Notes: generated by a model from the letters alone, not told the origin. DNA of 64,000 nucleotides from an uncultured Gammaproteobacteria bacterium (GCA_938082545.1 CALKCL010000016.1:1-64000); one strand, 5' to 3'. Shown: positions 1 to 8,475, counted from the first letter of the stretch. Numbers and translations are program-made.

Positions 1-549
1 GATTGGATTGCGATGGACCTTTTCTCTCAGGCTGAGCACGATGAGCGCTCTCAAGCCATCTTAGTATCCACTAGTGTTGATTTTTTAGGTGAAGTACAAG
101 CGAGCATTGAACGACTGCTTCCTACTATGTCGAGGAAAGACGTTATTGTCGCCTCCCTTTCTAAAAATGGTGCCTTCATTTCTGTAGATAACATGGATGA
201 GGCTATCGAGCTTGTGAATCGTATAGCACCAGAGCATTTAGTGATGTCTGTAGAAAACCCCAGAAACTATCTAAATAGTATTCAACATGCGGGATCGATC
301 TTTCTAGGACGTCACACACCGGAAGTTTTTGGAGATTACTGTGCGGGGCCAAATCACGTACTACCTACTTCCGGGACAGCAAGGTTTTGCTCGCCTTTAA
401 GCGTCTATGATTTTCAGAAACGGTCCTCAGTTCTGGAATGTTCGATTGATGGGGCTTCTCAGTTAGCTGATCTCTCTTTTCAACTTGCTAGTTCAGAAGG
501 TCTCGATGCACATGCTTTGTCGGCCAAGTATAGGGCGTCTAAGAAATGA
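1..549 (+). CDS. hisD: Histidinol dehydrogenase, C-terminal part (5' end outside window)
   Basis: The reading frame is open from base 1, so the gene begins upstream; about 182 C-terminal residues are present of roughly 430 usual for the family. HisD carries out the last two oxidations of histidine synthesis (L-histidinol to L-histidine, NAD-dependent, zinc enzyme). The family signature stretches are visible: APEHL with the catalytic Glu-His pair, the FGDYCAGPNHVLPT block containing a zinc-ligand Asp, and the C-terminal EGLDAH segment containing the last zinc-ligand His. It overlaps hisC by 4 bp (ATGA), so the two are co-translated. Confidence 0.96.
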   Translation, partial: DWIAMDLFSQAEHDERSQAILVSTSVDFLGEVQASIERLLPTMSRKDVIVASLSKNGAFISVDNMDEAIELVNRIAPEHLVMSVENPRNYLNSIQHAGSIFLGRHTPEVFGDYCAGPNHVLPTSGTARFCSPLSVYDFQKRSSVLECSIDGASQLADLSFQLASSEGLDAHALSAKYRASKK

Positions 550-1640
550 GTGTGGGATCAAGAATAAAAAGATTGATACCACAGAATATATTGGACCTGA
601 CTCCTTATCCTGCTGAGACTTTCCGGGGCAGTATAAAGCTTGATGCGATGGAAAACCCCTATCCGATATCCGAAGCTTTATCCGAAAAATGGCTACAAGC
701 TCTCGGCGCGGTTGACATAAATAGATACCCTGATCCGCGTGCCACCATTCTAAGAGAGAAGATTCGCAAATTTTACGATCTAGATAATGCAATAGAGATG
801 GTCTTTGGTAATGGGTCCGATGAGTTGATCCACTTGTTATGCCTAGTTTTTGCTAAGGATAAAACATCTGTCGTACTTTGTCCGGAACCTACTTTTTCAG
901 TTTATAAATTAGCGACGAAAGCCGTTGGCATGGACTATGTTGGGATCCCTCTTAAAAGACACGACTTTTCCCTAGATTTGGAAGCGATGGAAGCGGCGCT
1001 TTGTGAGAAACAGCCGAGTTTGGTTTTCCTTGCAAGCCCCAACAACCCTACAGGAAAACTTTTAAATATTTCTGACATAAAAAAAATCTGCTCACAGACT
1101 CCCGGGGTGGTAGTGCTAGATGAAGCCTACTTTCGCTTTGCTAATGGTTCAGCTTCAGCAGAATTGCTTTCTATCGAAAATTTACTGGTTCTACAGACCT
1201 TCTCTAAAATTGGGTTTGCTGGACTTAGATTAGGTGTCCTCTTTGCTGCAAATCCTTGGATAGAAGTCATTGAACGAGTTCGAATGCCTTATAACATTAA
1301 TTCCTTAACTCAAGCTGGTGCTGTTTTTGCCATAGAAAATGCTAGCTATATCGATAATCAAATTAATCTGATTGTTCTAGAGCGACAGAAAATGTTTAAG
1401 CGGTTGATCGGCATGCCTGGGCTACGTGTTTGGGCAAGTAGTGCAAATTTTATCTTGTTTAAATCACTAGAAATGACTGGAGATGAGGTTTTTTCCGAGT
1501 TACTGGATGCTGGTATCCTTTTAAAGAATATGAGCAGTTCGGGAGCAGCCCTGAAAGACTGCCTAAGGGTAACCATTGGCACGCCATCCGAAAACGAGAG
1601 GTTTTTAGCTGCGTTATTTAGTATTTTGTCAGCCAGTTGA
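546..1640 (+). CDS. hisC: Histidinol-phosphate aminotransferase
   Basis: 364 residues, normal length for this fold-type I PLP enzyme, which converts imidazole acetol phosphate and glutamate to histidinol phosphate. Visible motifs: the N-terminal DAMENPYP substrate segment, SPNNPTG near the middle, the DEAYF cofactor Asp, and the Schiff-base lysine at about residue 221 in TFSKIGFAGLRLG. It overlaps the hisD stop by 4 bp. The next gene starts about 250 bp later behind its own promoter, so hisC ends this operon. Position next to hisD favours histidine synthesis over the related aromatic or tyrosine transaminases. Confidence 0.95.
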   Translation: MSVGSRIKRLIPQNILDLTPYPAETFRGSIKLDAMENPYPISEALSEKWLQALGAVDINRYPDPRATILREKIRKFYDLDNAIEMVFGNGSDELIHLLCLVFAKDKTSVVLCPEPTFSVYKLATKAVGMDYVGIPLKRHDFSLDLEAMEAALCEKQPSLVFLASPNNPTGKLLNISDIKKICSQTPGVVVLDEAYFRFANGSASAELLSIENLLVLQTFSKIGFAGLRLGVLFAANPWIEVIERVRMPYNINSLTQAGAVFAIENASYIDNQINLIVLERQKMFKRLIGMPGLRVWASSANFILFKSLEMTGDEVFSELLDAGILLKNMSSSGAALKDCLRVTIGTPSENERFLAALFSILSAS

Positions 1641-1720
1641 GTTTGCTCGACTAGACTGAGTCCTTAGGTTTCAGGTATTTGGTTATTTACTATACCCGTG
1701 TCCCTGTTATGCGTATTTAA

Positions 1721-1729
1721 TGGTATAAT
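1721..1729 (+). promoter_or_regulatory. Extended -10 promoter upstream of petABC
   Basis: A TGG spacer directly precedes a perfect TATAAT hexamer (1724-1729), the extended -10 form that does not need a good -35; none is obvious near 1701. Transcription from about 1736 would leave a leader of about 160 nt before petA. That leader has a possible closing helix (CCCGC at 1749-1753 with GCGGG at 1801-1805). Confidence 0.6.
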
Positions 1730-1896
1730 GTCGCGGAACAAAACCTGCCCGCCGTATTAAATTACGAGCTTTATTTTTAAGCCTGTCATGGGTGGTTGGT
1801 GCGGGATATAGCTTCAGTGAAACAGCGAAGCAATTTCATCACTAAGAAGAACCTGCATGTTCTTTGATATTTTTTAGTTAGGGAGTGAAAGAGAGG

Positions 1897-2493
1897 ATGA
1901 GTTCAGACTCTATTGATATGGAACGACGCCAGTTTCTCACTGGAACCGCAACGGTACTGGGTGGCGTGGGGGCCAGTGTAGCTGCCATTCCTTTTGTTTC
2001 TACATTTCAGCCCAGTGCGCGTGCGAAAGCTATTGGTGCGCCCGTTGAAGCAAACATTGATCAGCTTGAACCAGGACAGAGAGTCACTTATAAGTGGCGC
2101 GGGAAGCCTGTTTGGGTCGTCCGGCGGACTGAAGAGCAATTGAAAGCGCTGGAGGACTCTACTGCTGTTCTTGCTGATCCAGAGTCGGCTAAGTCAACAC
2201 AACCTGTCTTCGCAGAAAATTCATGGCGTTCATTGAACAGAGAATATTTGGTTTTGGTCGGGATATGTACTCATTTAGGTTGTTCTCCTAGTTTTCGTCC
2301 GTTATTGTCGGATGAGATTATGGGCGCCGATTGGCAAGGAGGCTTCTACTGTCCTTGCCATGGGTCCAAGTTCGACTTGTCTGGCAGAGTGTATGCGGGT
2401 GTTCCTGCACCTACTAATATGGAGGTGCCACCGTATAAGTTCTTGACTGACACAAGGATATTGATTGGAGAATCAGAGGAGGCAGGCTCTTGA
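1897..2493 (+). CDS. petA: Ubiquinol-cytochrome c reductase, Rieske iron-sulfur subunit
   Basis: Rieske subunit of the cytochrome bc1 complex, passing electrons from ubiquinol to cytochrome c1 on the periplasmic side of the inner membrane. A twin-arginine motif (ERRQFL) precedes a hydrophobic stretch, fitting Tat export with a retained membrane anchor. The two cluster-binding boxes CTHLGC and CPCHGS carry the 2Cys/2His ligands and the extra cysteine pair. An in-frame GTG at 1885 would add four residues (MKER). I prefer ATG 1897 because relatives begin this close to the twin-Arg motif, although the choice is uncertain. It is followed by petB with a 4 bp overlap. Confidence 0.95.
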   Translation: MSSDSIDMERRQFLTGTATVLGGVGASVAAIPFVSTFQPSARAKAIGAPVEANIDQLEPGQRVTYKWRGKPVWVVRRTEEQLKALEDSTAVLADPESAKSTQPVFAENSWRSLNREYLVLVGICTHLGCSPSFRPLLSDEIMGADWQGGFYCPCHGSKFDLSGRVYAGVPAPTNMEVPPYKFLTDTRILIGESEEAGS

Positions 2494-3743
2494 AATCGGT
2501 AATAGTGAAAAACGTGCTTGGACTGAGAGACTGGATTGACCAACGCTTCCCTCTAATCCAGCTTTGGAACGAGCATGTCGGCCAGTATTACGCCCCTAAG
2601 AATTTCAACTTTTGGTATTACTTTGGCGTTCTAGCACTTGTCGTTTTGGTTATTCAAATAGTAACGGGTATTTGGCTGGTTATGAGCTATAAGCCAGACG
2701 CGAATTTTGCGTTCGCTTCTGTAGAGTACATAATGAGAGATGTTGAGTGGGGATGGTTGATTCGTTATATGCATTCGACTGGAGCATCCTTCTTTTTTAT
2801 AGTCATTTACTTGCATATGTTTCGGGGCATTATGTATGGTTCTTACCAAAAGCCTCGTGAGCTGCTGTGGATTTTAGGAATGTGCCTTTATCTTGCGCTT
2901 ATGGCGGAAGCTTTTTTTGGGTATTTACTCCCTTGGGGACAAATGTCCTATTGGGGCGCTCAGGTTATAATCTCGCTTTTTGGCGCTATTCCTTTCGTTG
3001 GAGAGACATTGTCTTTGTGGATAAGAGGAGATTATGTTGTTTCCGACATTACGTTGAATCGCTTTTTTGCTTTTCATGTTATCGCTTTACCTTTTGCAAT
3101 TGCCGGTTTGGTTGTTTTGCATATCTTAGCCTTACATCATGTAGGGTCCAATAATCCTGATGGCATTGACATTAAGGCTAATAAAAATGCTCAGGGAAAA
3201 CCTGTTGACGGGATACCTTTTCATCCTTATTACACGACTAAGGACGCACCTGCAGTCGTTGCATTACTAATCCTAATGGCAGTGGTGATATTTTTTGCTC
3301 CAGAGATGGGAGGATATTTCTTAGAGCATAATAATTTTGTTCCCGCTGACCCTTTGACAACACCGGAGCATATCGCGCCAGTTTGGTATTTTACGCCTTT
3401 TTATTCGATATTGAGGGCTAATACCGTTAATTTCTTTATGGTCCCCGCCAAACTTTGGGGTGTAATCTTTATGGGCCTAGGGACTATGGTGTTTTTTCTG
3501 CTTCCTTGGTTGGATAAGGGGAAAGTCCGTTCTATACGTTATCGTGGATGGATATACAAAACTGCATTAGGCCTTTTCGTCGTGTCTTTTCTCATTCTCG
3601 GGTATCTTGGGCTTTTACCTCCCACTCCGGCGAGAACAGCTTTAGCTCAAGTATGTACTGTAATCTATTTTCTCTTTTTCTTGCTGATGCCTTTTTATAC
3701 CAAATGGGATAAAACTAAGCCTGTACCAGAGAGAGTGACATAA
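2490..3743 (+). CDS. petB: Cytochrome b subunit of bc1 complex
   Basis: 417-residue multi-spanning membrane protein holding the two b hemes and both quinone sites of complex III. Visible: the RYMHSTGAS and FHVIALPF heme-helix segments, the WGQMSYWGAQ motif, and PVWY where many lineages have PEWY; the PVWY form is normal for beta/gammaproteobacteria. The start is a TTG whose last two bases are shared with the petA stop. A strong AGAGGAGG sits 7 bp upstream, which supports TTG over the next candidate, GTG 2505. Translation is probably coupled to petA. Confidence 0.96.
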   Translation: MKSVIVKNVLGLRDWIDQRFPLIQLWNEHVGQYYAPKNFNFWYYFGVLALVVLVIQIVTGIWLVMSYKPDANFAFASVEYIMRDVEWGWLIRYMHSTGASFFFIVIYLHMFRGIMYGSYQKPRELLWILGMCLYLALMAEAFFGYLLPWGQMSYWGAQVIISLFGAIPFVGETLSLWIRGDYVVSDITLNRFFAFHVIALPFAIAGLVVLHILALHHVGSNNPDGIDIKANKNAQGKPVDGIPFHPYYTTKDAPAVVALLILMAVVIFFAPEMGGYFLEHNNFVPADPLTTPEHIAPVWYFTPFYSILRANTVNFFMVPAKLWGVIFMGLGTMVFFLLPWLDKGKVRSIRYRGWIYKTALGLFVVSFLILGYLGLLPPTPARTALAQVCTVIYFLFFLLMPFYTKWDKTKPVPERVT

Positions 3744-3745
3744 TC

Positions 3746-4444
3746 ATGGTTAAAATAATTTCATACCTTGGATTAATCTTCTGGGCACAGCTTTCGATGT
3801 CTTCTGAGGGAGGCACGAAGTTGATGCAGGCGAACGTTGATATCGCAAATACCGTATCTCTTCAAAATGGAGCGAAGTTGTTTATCAACTATTGTGTAAG
3901 CTGCCACTCTGCCGAGTATATGCGCTACAACCGTATGGCGAAAGACTTGGGATTGAGTGATGATATGGTCAAAAAAAATCTTATGTTTGCTTCCGATAAG
4001 ATTGGAGATACCATGACAATCGCGATGAGGCCCGATGACGCGGAACAATGGTTTGGCGTTCGACCGCCTGATTTGTCGGTTATCGCCAGATCGAAAGGCG
4101 TTGACTATCTCTACTCCTTTCTAAATGGATTTTATGTTGACCCTTCTCGCCCTACCGGTGTGAATAACTATTATTACCCTAATACAGCAATGCCACATGT
4201 ATTGTGGGAATTGCAAGGTTTGCAAGATAACCATGGAGACGCGTATCAAACATCTTCGGATGGGGAAATGACTCCAGTTCAGTATCAACAAGCTACGCGA
4301 GATTTAGTAGCGTTTTTAGATTATGTTGGAGAACCTGCAAAGCTAGTTAGATATAAGATAGGCTTTTGGGTCATTGCATTTCTGCTTGTTCTTTTCTTAG
4401 TTGCTTGTATGGTTAAAAAAGAGTATTGGAAGGATATCCATTAG
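3746..4444 (+). CDS. petC: Cytochrome c1 subunit of bc1 complex
   Basis: 232 residues. A short hydrophobic N-terminus looks like a Sec signal. The covalent heme site CVSCH lies near residue 52, followed by the RYNRM segment typical of cytochrome c1. A C-terminal transmembrane helix (about residues 202-222) anchors the protein. It receives electrons from the Rieske cluster and passes them to soluble cytochrome c. It begins 2 bp after petB; the three genes form one transcription unit with sspA next. Confidence 0.95.
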   Translation: MVKIISYLGLIFWAQLSMSSEGGTKLMQANVDIANTVSLQNGAKLFINYCVSCHSAEYMRYNRMAKDLGLSDDMVKKNLMFASDKIGDTMTIAMRPDDAEQWFGVRPPDLSVIARSKGVDYLYSFLNGFYVDPSRPTGVNNYYYPNTAMPHVLWELQGLQDNHGDAYQTSSDGEMTPVQYQQATRDLVAFLDYVGEPAKLVRYKIGFWVIAFLLVLFLVACMVKKEYWKDIH

Positions 4445-4445
4445 T

Positions 4446-5078
4446 ATGACAGGTTTAGCAAATCGACGATCGGTAATGACGCTATATGCAGACAATAGTG
4501 ATCCTTTGGGACATAGTGTTAGATTGGTTCTTCGAGAAAAAGATATCAACTCGAATGTGGTGCTGGTGCCAGACGGAACTAGGCCTGAAATTTTGAATGA
4601 TTTTAATCCCTATGACACCACGCTCACTCTAGTAGATAGAGACCTAGTGCTTTACGATTCACATACTATTTTAGAGTATTTGGATGAGCGCTATCCGCAT
4701 CCTCCATTAATGCCAGTGGACCCGGTTGCTCGCGCGAACAATAGACAGTTCCGCTATAGAATAGTCAGAGACTTATATAAGTTTGCACGAGATATAATCG
4801 GTCAAGATGAAGTAGCTGCGGCGACTGCAAGAAAAGCTATGCGGGATGACCTAATGGCGATTTGCCCTTTGTTCTTGCAGCACGCTTATTTCATGTCAGA
4901 CGAATTTTCCTTAGTAGATATCTGTTTGGCGCCTATTTTGTGGCGCTTGCCGAGTTATGGGATAAAACTAGGTCCTCCCGGAAAATCACTATTGAATTAT
5001 GCAGACGTGATATTTAGTCGAAATGCATTTCAGGAAAGTTTGGCCGAAACCGATAAGATATTTAGAGACGAGCCTTAA
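4446..5078 (+). CDS. sspA: Stringent starvation protein A (GST-fold RNA polymerase partner)
   Basis: About 210 residues with the thioredoxin-like N-terminal half and all-alpha C-terminal half of the GST fold. Strong family markers are RRSVMTLYAD, the LEYLDERYPHPPLMPVDPVAR block and DEFSLVDICLAPILWRLP. SspA binds RNA polymerase and affects stress and acid-tolerance transcription. Like other SspA proteins it lacks the usual glutathione-binding cysteine or serine. A longer in-frame start at 4401 would overlap petC by 44 bp; ATG 4446, right after the petC stop, matches relatives. The petABC-sspAB order is conserved in gammaproteobacteria. Confidence 0.93.
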   Translation: MTGLANRRSVMTLYADNSDPLGHSVRLVLREKDINSNVVLVPDGTRPEILNDFNPYDTTLTLVDRDLVLYDSHTILEYLDERYPHPPLMPVDPVARANNRQFRYRIVRDLYKFARDIIGQDEVAAATARKAMRDDLMAICPLFLQHAYFMSDEFSLVDICLAPILWRLPSYGIKLGPPGKSLLNYADVIFSRNAFQESLAETDKIFRDEP

Positions 5079-5103
5079 AGCATTTCTATTGCATGAGATA
5101 GTT

Positions 5104-5529
5104 ATGATATCTGTTCATCCTTATATTCTACGAGCTGTGTACCAGTGGATTTGCGACACTAACTTAACTCCTCAACTTTTGGTAGATACTGATAATATTG
5201 AGGTGGTGGTACCTAAAGAATATATCGAGAACGATCATATTATTTTAAACATAAGTCCTACAGCTGTGCGTGATTTAGTCCTAGGGGACGAATATATTAT
5301 GTTTAACGCTCGTTTTGGTGGTAGATTCAGAGAAATCTCAGTACCGATTAGTTGTGTTCAAGCCATCTATGCGCGAGAAAGCAACCAAGGACTGTCTCTT
5401 GCACAATTTGATATGGAACAGCCTCATGAGGCTGGTGGTAAGTCATCGAAAGAAAAGAACGTGTCTGTCTCTGATAGCGATATCCAACGGAAGGCGAAGT
5501 CTAAGCCTAGTCTAAAGATTGTGAAGTAG
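5104..5529 (+). CDS. sspB: ClpXP adaptor / stringent starvation protein B
   Basis: SspB binds the ssrA degradation tag and hands tagged proteins to ClpXP. The N-terminal substrate-binding domain is clear: PYILRAVYQWICDTNLTPQLLVDT, then ILNISPTAVRDL and FNARFGGRFREISVP. A Lys/Ser-rich linker follows, and the very C-terminus is a short hydrophobic/basic tail (SLKIVK) like the ClpX-docking tail of the family. ATG 5104 is chosen because relatives start just before this block; an earlier in-frame start (5023) would overlap sspA. It converges on dolP with a 10 bp gap. Confidence 0.92.
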   Translation: MISVHPYILRAVYQWICDTNLTPQLLVDTDNIEVVVPKEYIENDHIILNISPTAVRDLVLGDEYIMFNARFGGRFREISVPISCVQAIYARESNQGLSLAQFDMEQPHEAGGKSSKEKNVSVSDSDIQRKAKSKPSLKIVK

Positions 5530-5539
5530 GCTTATCTCC

Positions 5540-6097
5540 TTAGGTATCAACGCTCTTGCTTTCAAACACGGTGATCACACGCTTTACACCGCTAGTTTTT
5601 CTTACTACCGAGCTCACTAATTCTTTTTCTCTGTCGTTAACGATTCCCATTAAATAAACCGTGCCTCCCGAACAGACGATTTTTATCTTCGAAGACTTTA
5701 TGCTCGCTTCTGCTAATAGTCCTATGCGTACTTTTGCAGCTAAATACTTGTCGCTTAGCGCCGAAAAAAAACTTGGTTTTCTTGAGACAGTAATTTCATT
5801 ATGTATTTGCCTAATTTTAGGAATTAAGATTGTATCTTTAAGGATTTTTAATCGAGCGATTTCGGTTGAAGCTGTCCCAGTTAACAAGAGGACTTCGTTA
5901 TAGCTCAGCACTTTAACAGCAGAGCCTTGATAGGTTTCTTTGTTGGTATTTATGACGCGCTTTGCTTTGAGCGTTATTGCCTGATCTTCGATAAATGTCC
6001 CTATAGTGCGGCTTCTACCTGCACACGCAGCTATGAATATTACCAATAGAGTGAGTAGCAGCGAGTGTAATTTTTTCTTTACTGTCCAGTTGTTCAT
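5540..6097 (-). CDS. dolP: BON-domain outer-membrane lipoprotein, DolP (YraP)-like
   Basis: 185 residues. The N-terminus has a basic start, a hydrophobic core and a cysteine after IAA, fitting a lipoprotein signal. Two BON domains follow (about residues 45-115 and 120-185) with the characteristic VxGxVxxxxxxxxxxxxxxxVxGV pattern, e.g. VYLMGIVNDREKE. In enterobacteria DolP supports outer-membrane integrity and the Bam pathway at division sites. Its location next to rsmI supports the assignment, but diaA, yraN and lpoA, which usually lie between them, are missing here. It could alternatively be a generic OsmY-type BON protein. Confidence 0.85.
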   Translation of the reverse strand: MNNWTVKKKLHSLLLTLLVIFIAACAGRSRTIGTFIEDQAITLKAKRVINTNKETYQGSAVKVLSYNEVLLLTGTASTEIARLKILKDTILIPKIRQIHNEITVSRKPSFFSALSDKYLAAKVRIGLLAEASIKSSKIKIVCSGGTVYLMGIVNDREKELVSSVVRKTSGVKRVITVFESKSVDT

Positions 6098-6406
6098 TAT
6101 GTGTAAAAATTACGCTCCAGTGCGCGACTCACATTTTCGGAGGCAGTAAGACTTAATGTTGTCCCACGTTGGCGATTTTTATGCATATGCGTCCGGGCTA
6201 TTTTTTGGTTATGCTTCTGTTCTCAGTCTGATTCTAGTAAAAGTTACACGATACTGAGATATATTTATACAGACTATATTTTAGTCTAAAAAGCAATTGT
6301 ACTGGTAGCATGTCATCACCTAGTATTTTGAGTTTTTAATTCAAAACTAAGAATTATTGGAGACTGTTACTTCTAGCAGTAAGCTTTAATCAACATAGGG
6401 TCTAAG
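6098..6406. other. Intergenic region between divergent dolP and rsmI, with small inverted repeats
   Basis: 309 bp without a supportable gene. It holds several short inverted repeats: AGACTA/TAGTCT (6271-6276, 6282-6287), TTTTGA/TCAAAA around a short loop (about 6327-6347), and TTACT/AGTAA (6367-6371, 6378-6382). None is followed by a T-run, so they look more like operator or structured-leader elements than terminators. It must hold the promoters of dolP and rsmI, but I cannot place a convincing -35/-10 pair. Confidence 0.4.
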
Positions 6407-7288
6407 ATGCAGTTTCATAAAAAAGATAGCATTAATCTGCAGCACATTAATGCGAGACCAGCTATTTACATAGTGGCTACTCCAATAGGTAATCTCGACG
6501 ATTTGACTTATAGAGCTCATAATGTCCTCAAAAACGTCGATGGTATTCTTGCGGAGAATCCAAGGCACAGCTCTCGTCTATTATCGCACTATGGAATCGT
6601 GACTCCGATGCGACAGTACCATGATCATAATGAAAAAAAGATAACTGAAATGATTCTAGATGAGATTATAGAAAAAGATTTAGTCATCGCATTAATCAGT
6701 GACGCAGGAACGCCGCTCATTTCGGACCCTGGCTACACGCTTGTCCAGCAAGCTGGTCTGAGACACATTCCAATATTCCCGGTCCCTGGCGCATGTGCGC
6801 TGATAGCTGCCCTTAGCATAAGTGGTTTACCTACTAATCGATTTGTCTTTGAGGGGTTTTTGCCGAGTAACAAGGGCGCACGTAACTCGAGGCTAGATAA
6901 TTTACTAAAAGAAGAGCGCACGGTTGTTTTCTATGAGGCGCCACATCGAATACTTGCGTTGTTAGATAGCATTGCAGACGTTCTCGGGTCATATCGTAGT
7001 GTCGTTGTTGCTCGAGAGCTTACTAAGCTTTACGAGTCGATTTATGGAGGCACCGTTGGAGATGCGAAAATGCATTTAGAATCGCATCCTGAGGTCGTAC
7101 GAGGTGAATTCGTTGTGGTACTGGAGGGGGCAAAAAACTCTACCTCCGATGCCGAGCTGGAGGAGGTTCTACGAGTTCTTTTAGCGTCTGTGGATTTAAA
7201 GGTCGCAACGGAGCTGTGTTGTAAACTGACGGGCTCTAAACGCAATTTAGTTTATAAATTAGCTATTGGTTTGCGCGAAAAGAACTAA
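6407..7288 (+). CDS. rsmI: 16S rRNA (cytidine-1402-2'-O)-methyltransferase
   Basis: 293 residues of the tetrapyrrole-methylase (SPOUT-unrelated) fold. RsmI adds the ribose methyl of m4Cm1402 in the ribosomal P site; the base N4 methyl is added by RsmH, encoded about 2 kb downstream. Signature blocks: YIVATPIGNLDDLTYRA near the N-terminus, LISDAGTPLISDPG, PVPGACALIAALSISGLPTNRFVFEGFLP, and VFYEAPHRI. Having rsmI and rsmH close together, with rnpB and mraZ between, is normal for Pseudomonas-like genomes. Confidence 0.95.
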   Translation: MQFHKKDSINLQHINARPAIYIVATPIGNLDDLTYRAHNVLKNVDGILAENPRHSSRLLSHYGIVTPMRQYHDHNEKKITEMILDEIIEKDLVIALISDAGTPLISDPGYTLVQQAGLRHIPIFPVPGACALIAALSISGLPTNRFVFEGFLPSNKGARNSRLDNLLKEERTVVFYEAPHRILALLDSIADVLGSYRSVVVARELTKLYESIYGGTVGDAKMHLESHPEVVRGEFVVVLEGAKNSTSDAELEEVLRVLLASVDLKVATELCCKLTGSKRNLVYKLAIGLREKN

Positions 7289-7328
7289 TCTATTGCAAAG
7301 TGGTCGAATTAGGTGGACACTCGCAACT

Positions 7329-7719
7329 GCAAGTTGGCTGGGTGACCGCTGCTACTTACACCGTAATTCGGTGCAGTAGCAGAGGAAAGTCCGGGCTCCA
7401 TAGGATAGAGTGCCAGGTAACGCCTGGGGAGCGAGAGCTTACGGAAAGTGCCACAGAAAATATACCGCCAATCTGATTGGTAAGGGTGAAATGGTGCGGT
7501 AAGAGCGCACCGCGCCGGTTAAATGCCGGTGGCAGGGTAAACCCCACTCGGAGCAAGACCAAATAGGGAAACATCTCGGTTCGCCGAGAATACGTCATCC
7601 GCGTTAGTTTTCGGGTAGGTCGCTTCAGGCGCTTGGTGACAAGTGTCGCAGATGAATGGTCACCGCACTGTGTTTCGCAGTAGTACAGAACCCGGCTTAT
7701 AGGCCAACTTGCTTTTTTT
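7329..7719 (+). ncRNA. rnpB: RNase P RNA (type A) with terminal T-run
   Basis: Catalytic RNA of RNase P, which trims tRNA 5' leaders. The universally conserved core is present: AGAGGAAAGTCCGGGCTCC (CR-I region) about 55 nt in, GCCAGGTAACGCC, AAGGGTGAAA..GTGCGGTAAGAGCGCACCGCG, AGCAAGACCAAATAGG, and the 3' CAGAACCCGGCTTAT. The ends pair as helix P1 (GCAAGTTGGC at 7329 with GCCAACTTGC ending at 7712). A TTTTTTT run (7713-7719) directly follows and probably ends transcription. The length of about 384 nt is normal. Ends are set from the P1 helix and are approximate. Confidence 0.97.
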
Positions 7720-7879
7720 ATGTTCAACCAACCCTACATCGTGTACTTTAAATTAGATATGCTTTTTATCCTTATGATTTAGAACATTATTCTTTTTTTT
7801 TTACAGTGTTATTTTTTCCATTTCTCCTCTAAGTGCTTGTTGTATAAGTAAGATTCTCTCAAAAGAACGTTAATTTCCC

Positions 7880-7909
7880 TTGACAGTTTTCCATCACACT
7901 CTTTATAGT
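7880..7909 (+). promoter_or_regulatory. Main sigma70 promoter of the division and cell-wall cluster
   Basis: Perfect TTGACA at 7880-7885, an 18 bp spacer, and TATAGT at 7904-7909 (or TTATAG with a 17 bp spacer). It is the best promoter in the window and lies 109 bp upstream of mraZ, as the Pmra promoter does in other bacteria. The surrounding 305 bp gap after rnpB (7713-8017) has no other gene, only AT-rich DNA with a long T-run near 7793-7802. Confidence 0.8.
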
Positions 7910-7918
7910 CGCCTAGTA

Positions 7919-7944
7919 GTGGTGATTTGTGGGGTTATGTGGAA
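7919..7944 (+). promoter_or_regulatory. Putative MraZ operator: three GTGG repeats at 10 bp spacing
   Basis: GTGGTG (7919), GTGGGG (7929) and GTGGAA (7939) recur exactly every 10 bp, starting 10 bp after the -10 box. MraZ of E. coli and mycoplasmas binds tandem TGGGN-type repeats separated by 5 bp in its own promoter. This layout therefore predicts autorepression of the cluster by the mraZ product encoded just downstream. Confidence 0.75.
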
Positions 7945-8017
7945 GTACTGTCCATATAATCACGATTTATTTAGATCAAATGGTTTGCTTTCGATAATTT
8001 CAGGTTTAATTTACAAA

Positions 8018-8467
8018 ATGTTTCGAGGATTGAGTTTAGTTAATTTAGATACCAAGGGTCGCTTGGGTATTCCTATTAGGTTTAGGGATATATTTTCACG
8101 CCTCGAGTTGAGTGATCTAGTCTTAACAGTGAATCCGTGGGATCGCGCCTTATTGCTTTACCCTCTTTCTGAGTGGAAAGAGATTGAGTTGAAGCTTTCA
8201 ACCTTATCTGACTTTGAGAAAGGTAGTCGTCGGACTAAGCTGATCTTACGAGGGCACGCGACTGATTGTCGTTGTGATGCTCAAGGAAGAATCCTTATTC
8301 CGTCTGAGTTAAGAGAAATGTCTGATCTAAGAAAGGAAGTAGTTGTCTCCGGTCAAGGCAAGAAGCTAGAAATATGGGATTCAGATCGTTGGCGTGCCGA
8401 ATGCAATAGTCTGTTGGCCAGCAATGCCAGTGATGCCTCAGCAGCATTAAGTACCTTATCTCTGTGA
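8018..8467 (+). CDS. mraZ: Transcriptional regulator MraZ
   Basis: 149 residues forming two AbrB-like halves: MFRGLSLVNLDTKGRLGIPIRFRD at the N-terminus and a second copy with DAQGRILIPSELR near residue 90. MraZ assembles as a ring-shaped oligomer that binds the repeats in the mra promoter and represses the cluster. ATG 8018 is chosen over the longer in-frame start at 7880 because the family begins with MFRG and because 7880 overlaps the promoter. First gene of the division and cell-wall operon. Confidence 0.95.
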   Translation: MFRGLSLVNLDTKGRLGIPIRFRDIFSRLELSDLVLTVNPWDRALLLYPLSEWKEIELKLSTLSDFEKGSRRTKLILRGHATDCRCDAQGRILIPSELREMSDLRKEVVVSGQGKKLEIWDSDRWRAECNSLLASNASDASAALSTLSL

Positions 8468-8475
8468 GGGGTTAG

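Noticed and set aside
6254..6272. LexA-like CTG ... CAG palindrome upstream of rsmI
   Set aside because: The half-sites are 13 bp apart; the gammaproteobacterial LexA box needs 10.
7356..7727. Open frame of 123 codons antisense to the RNase P RNA
   Set aside because: It lies entirely across rnpB, whose conserved core and P1 helix explain the sequence.
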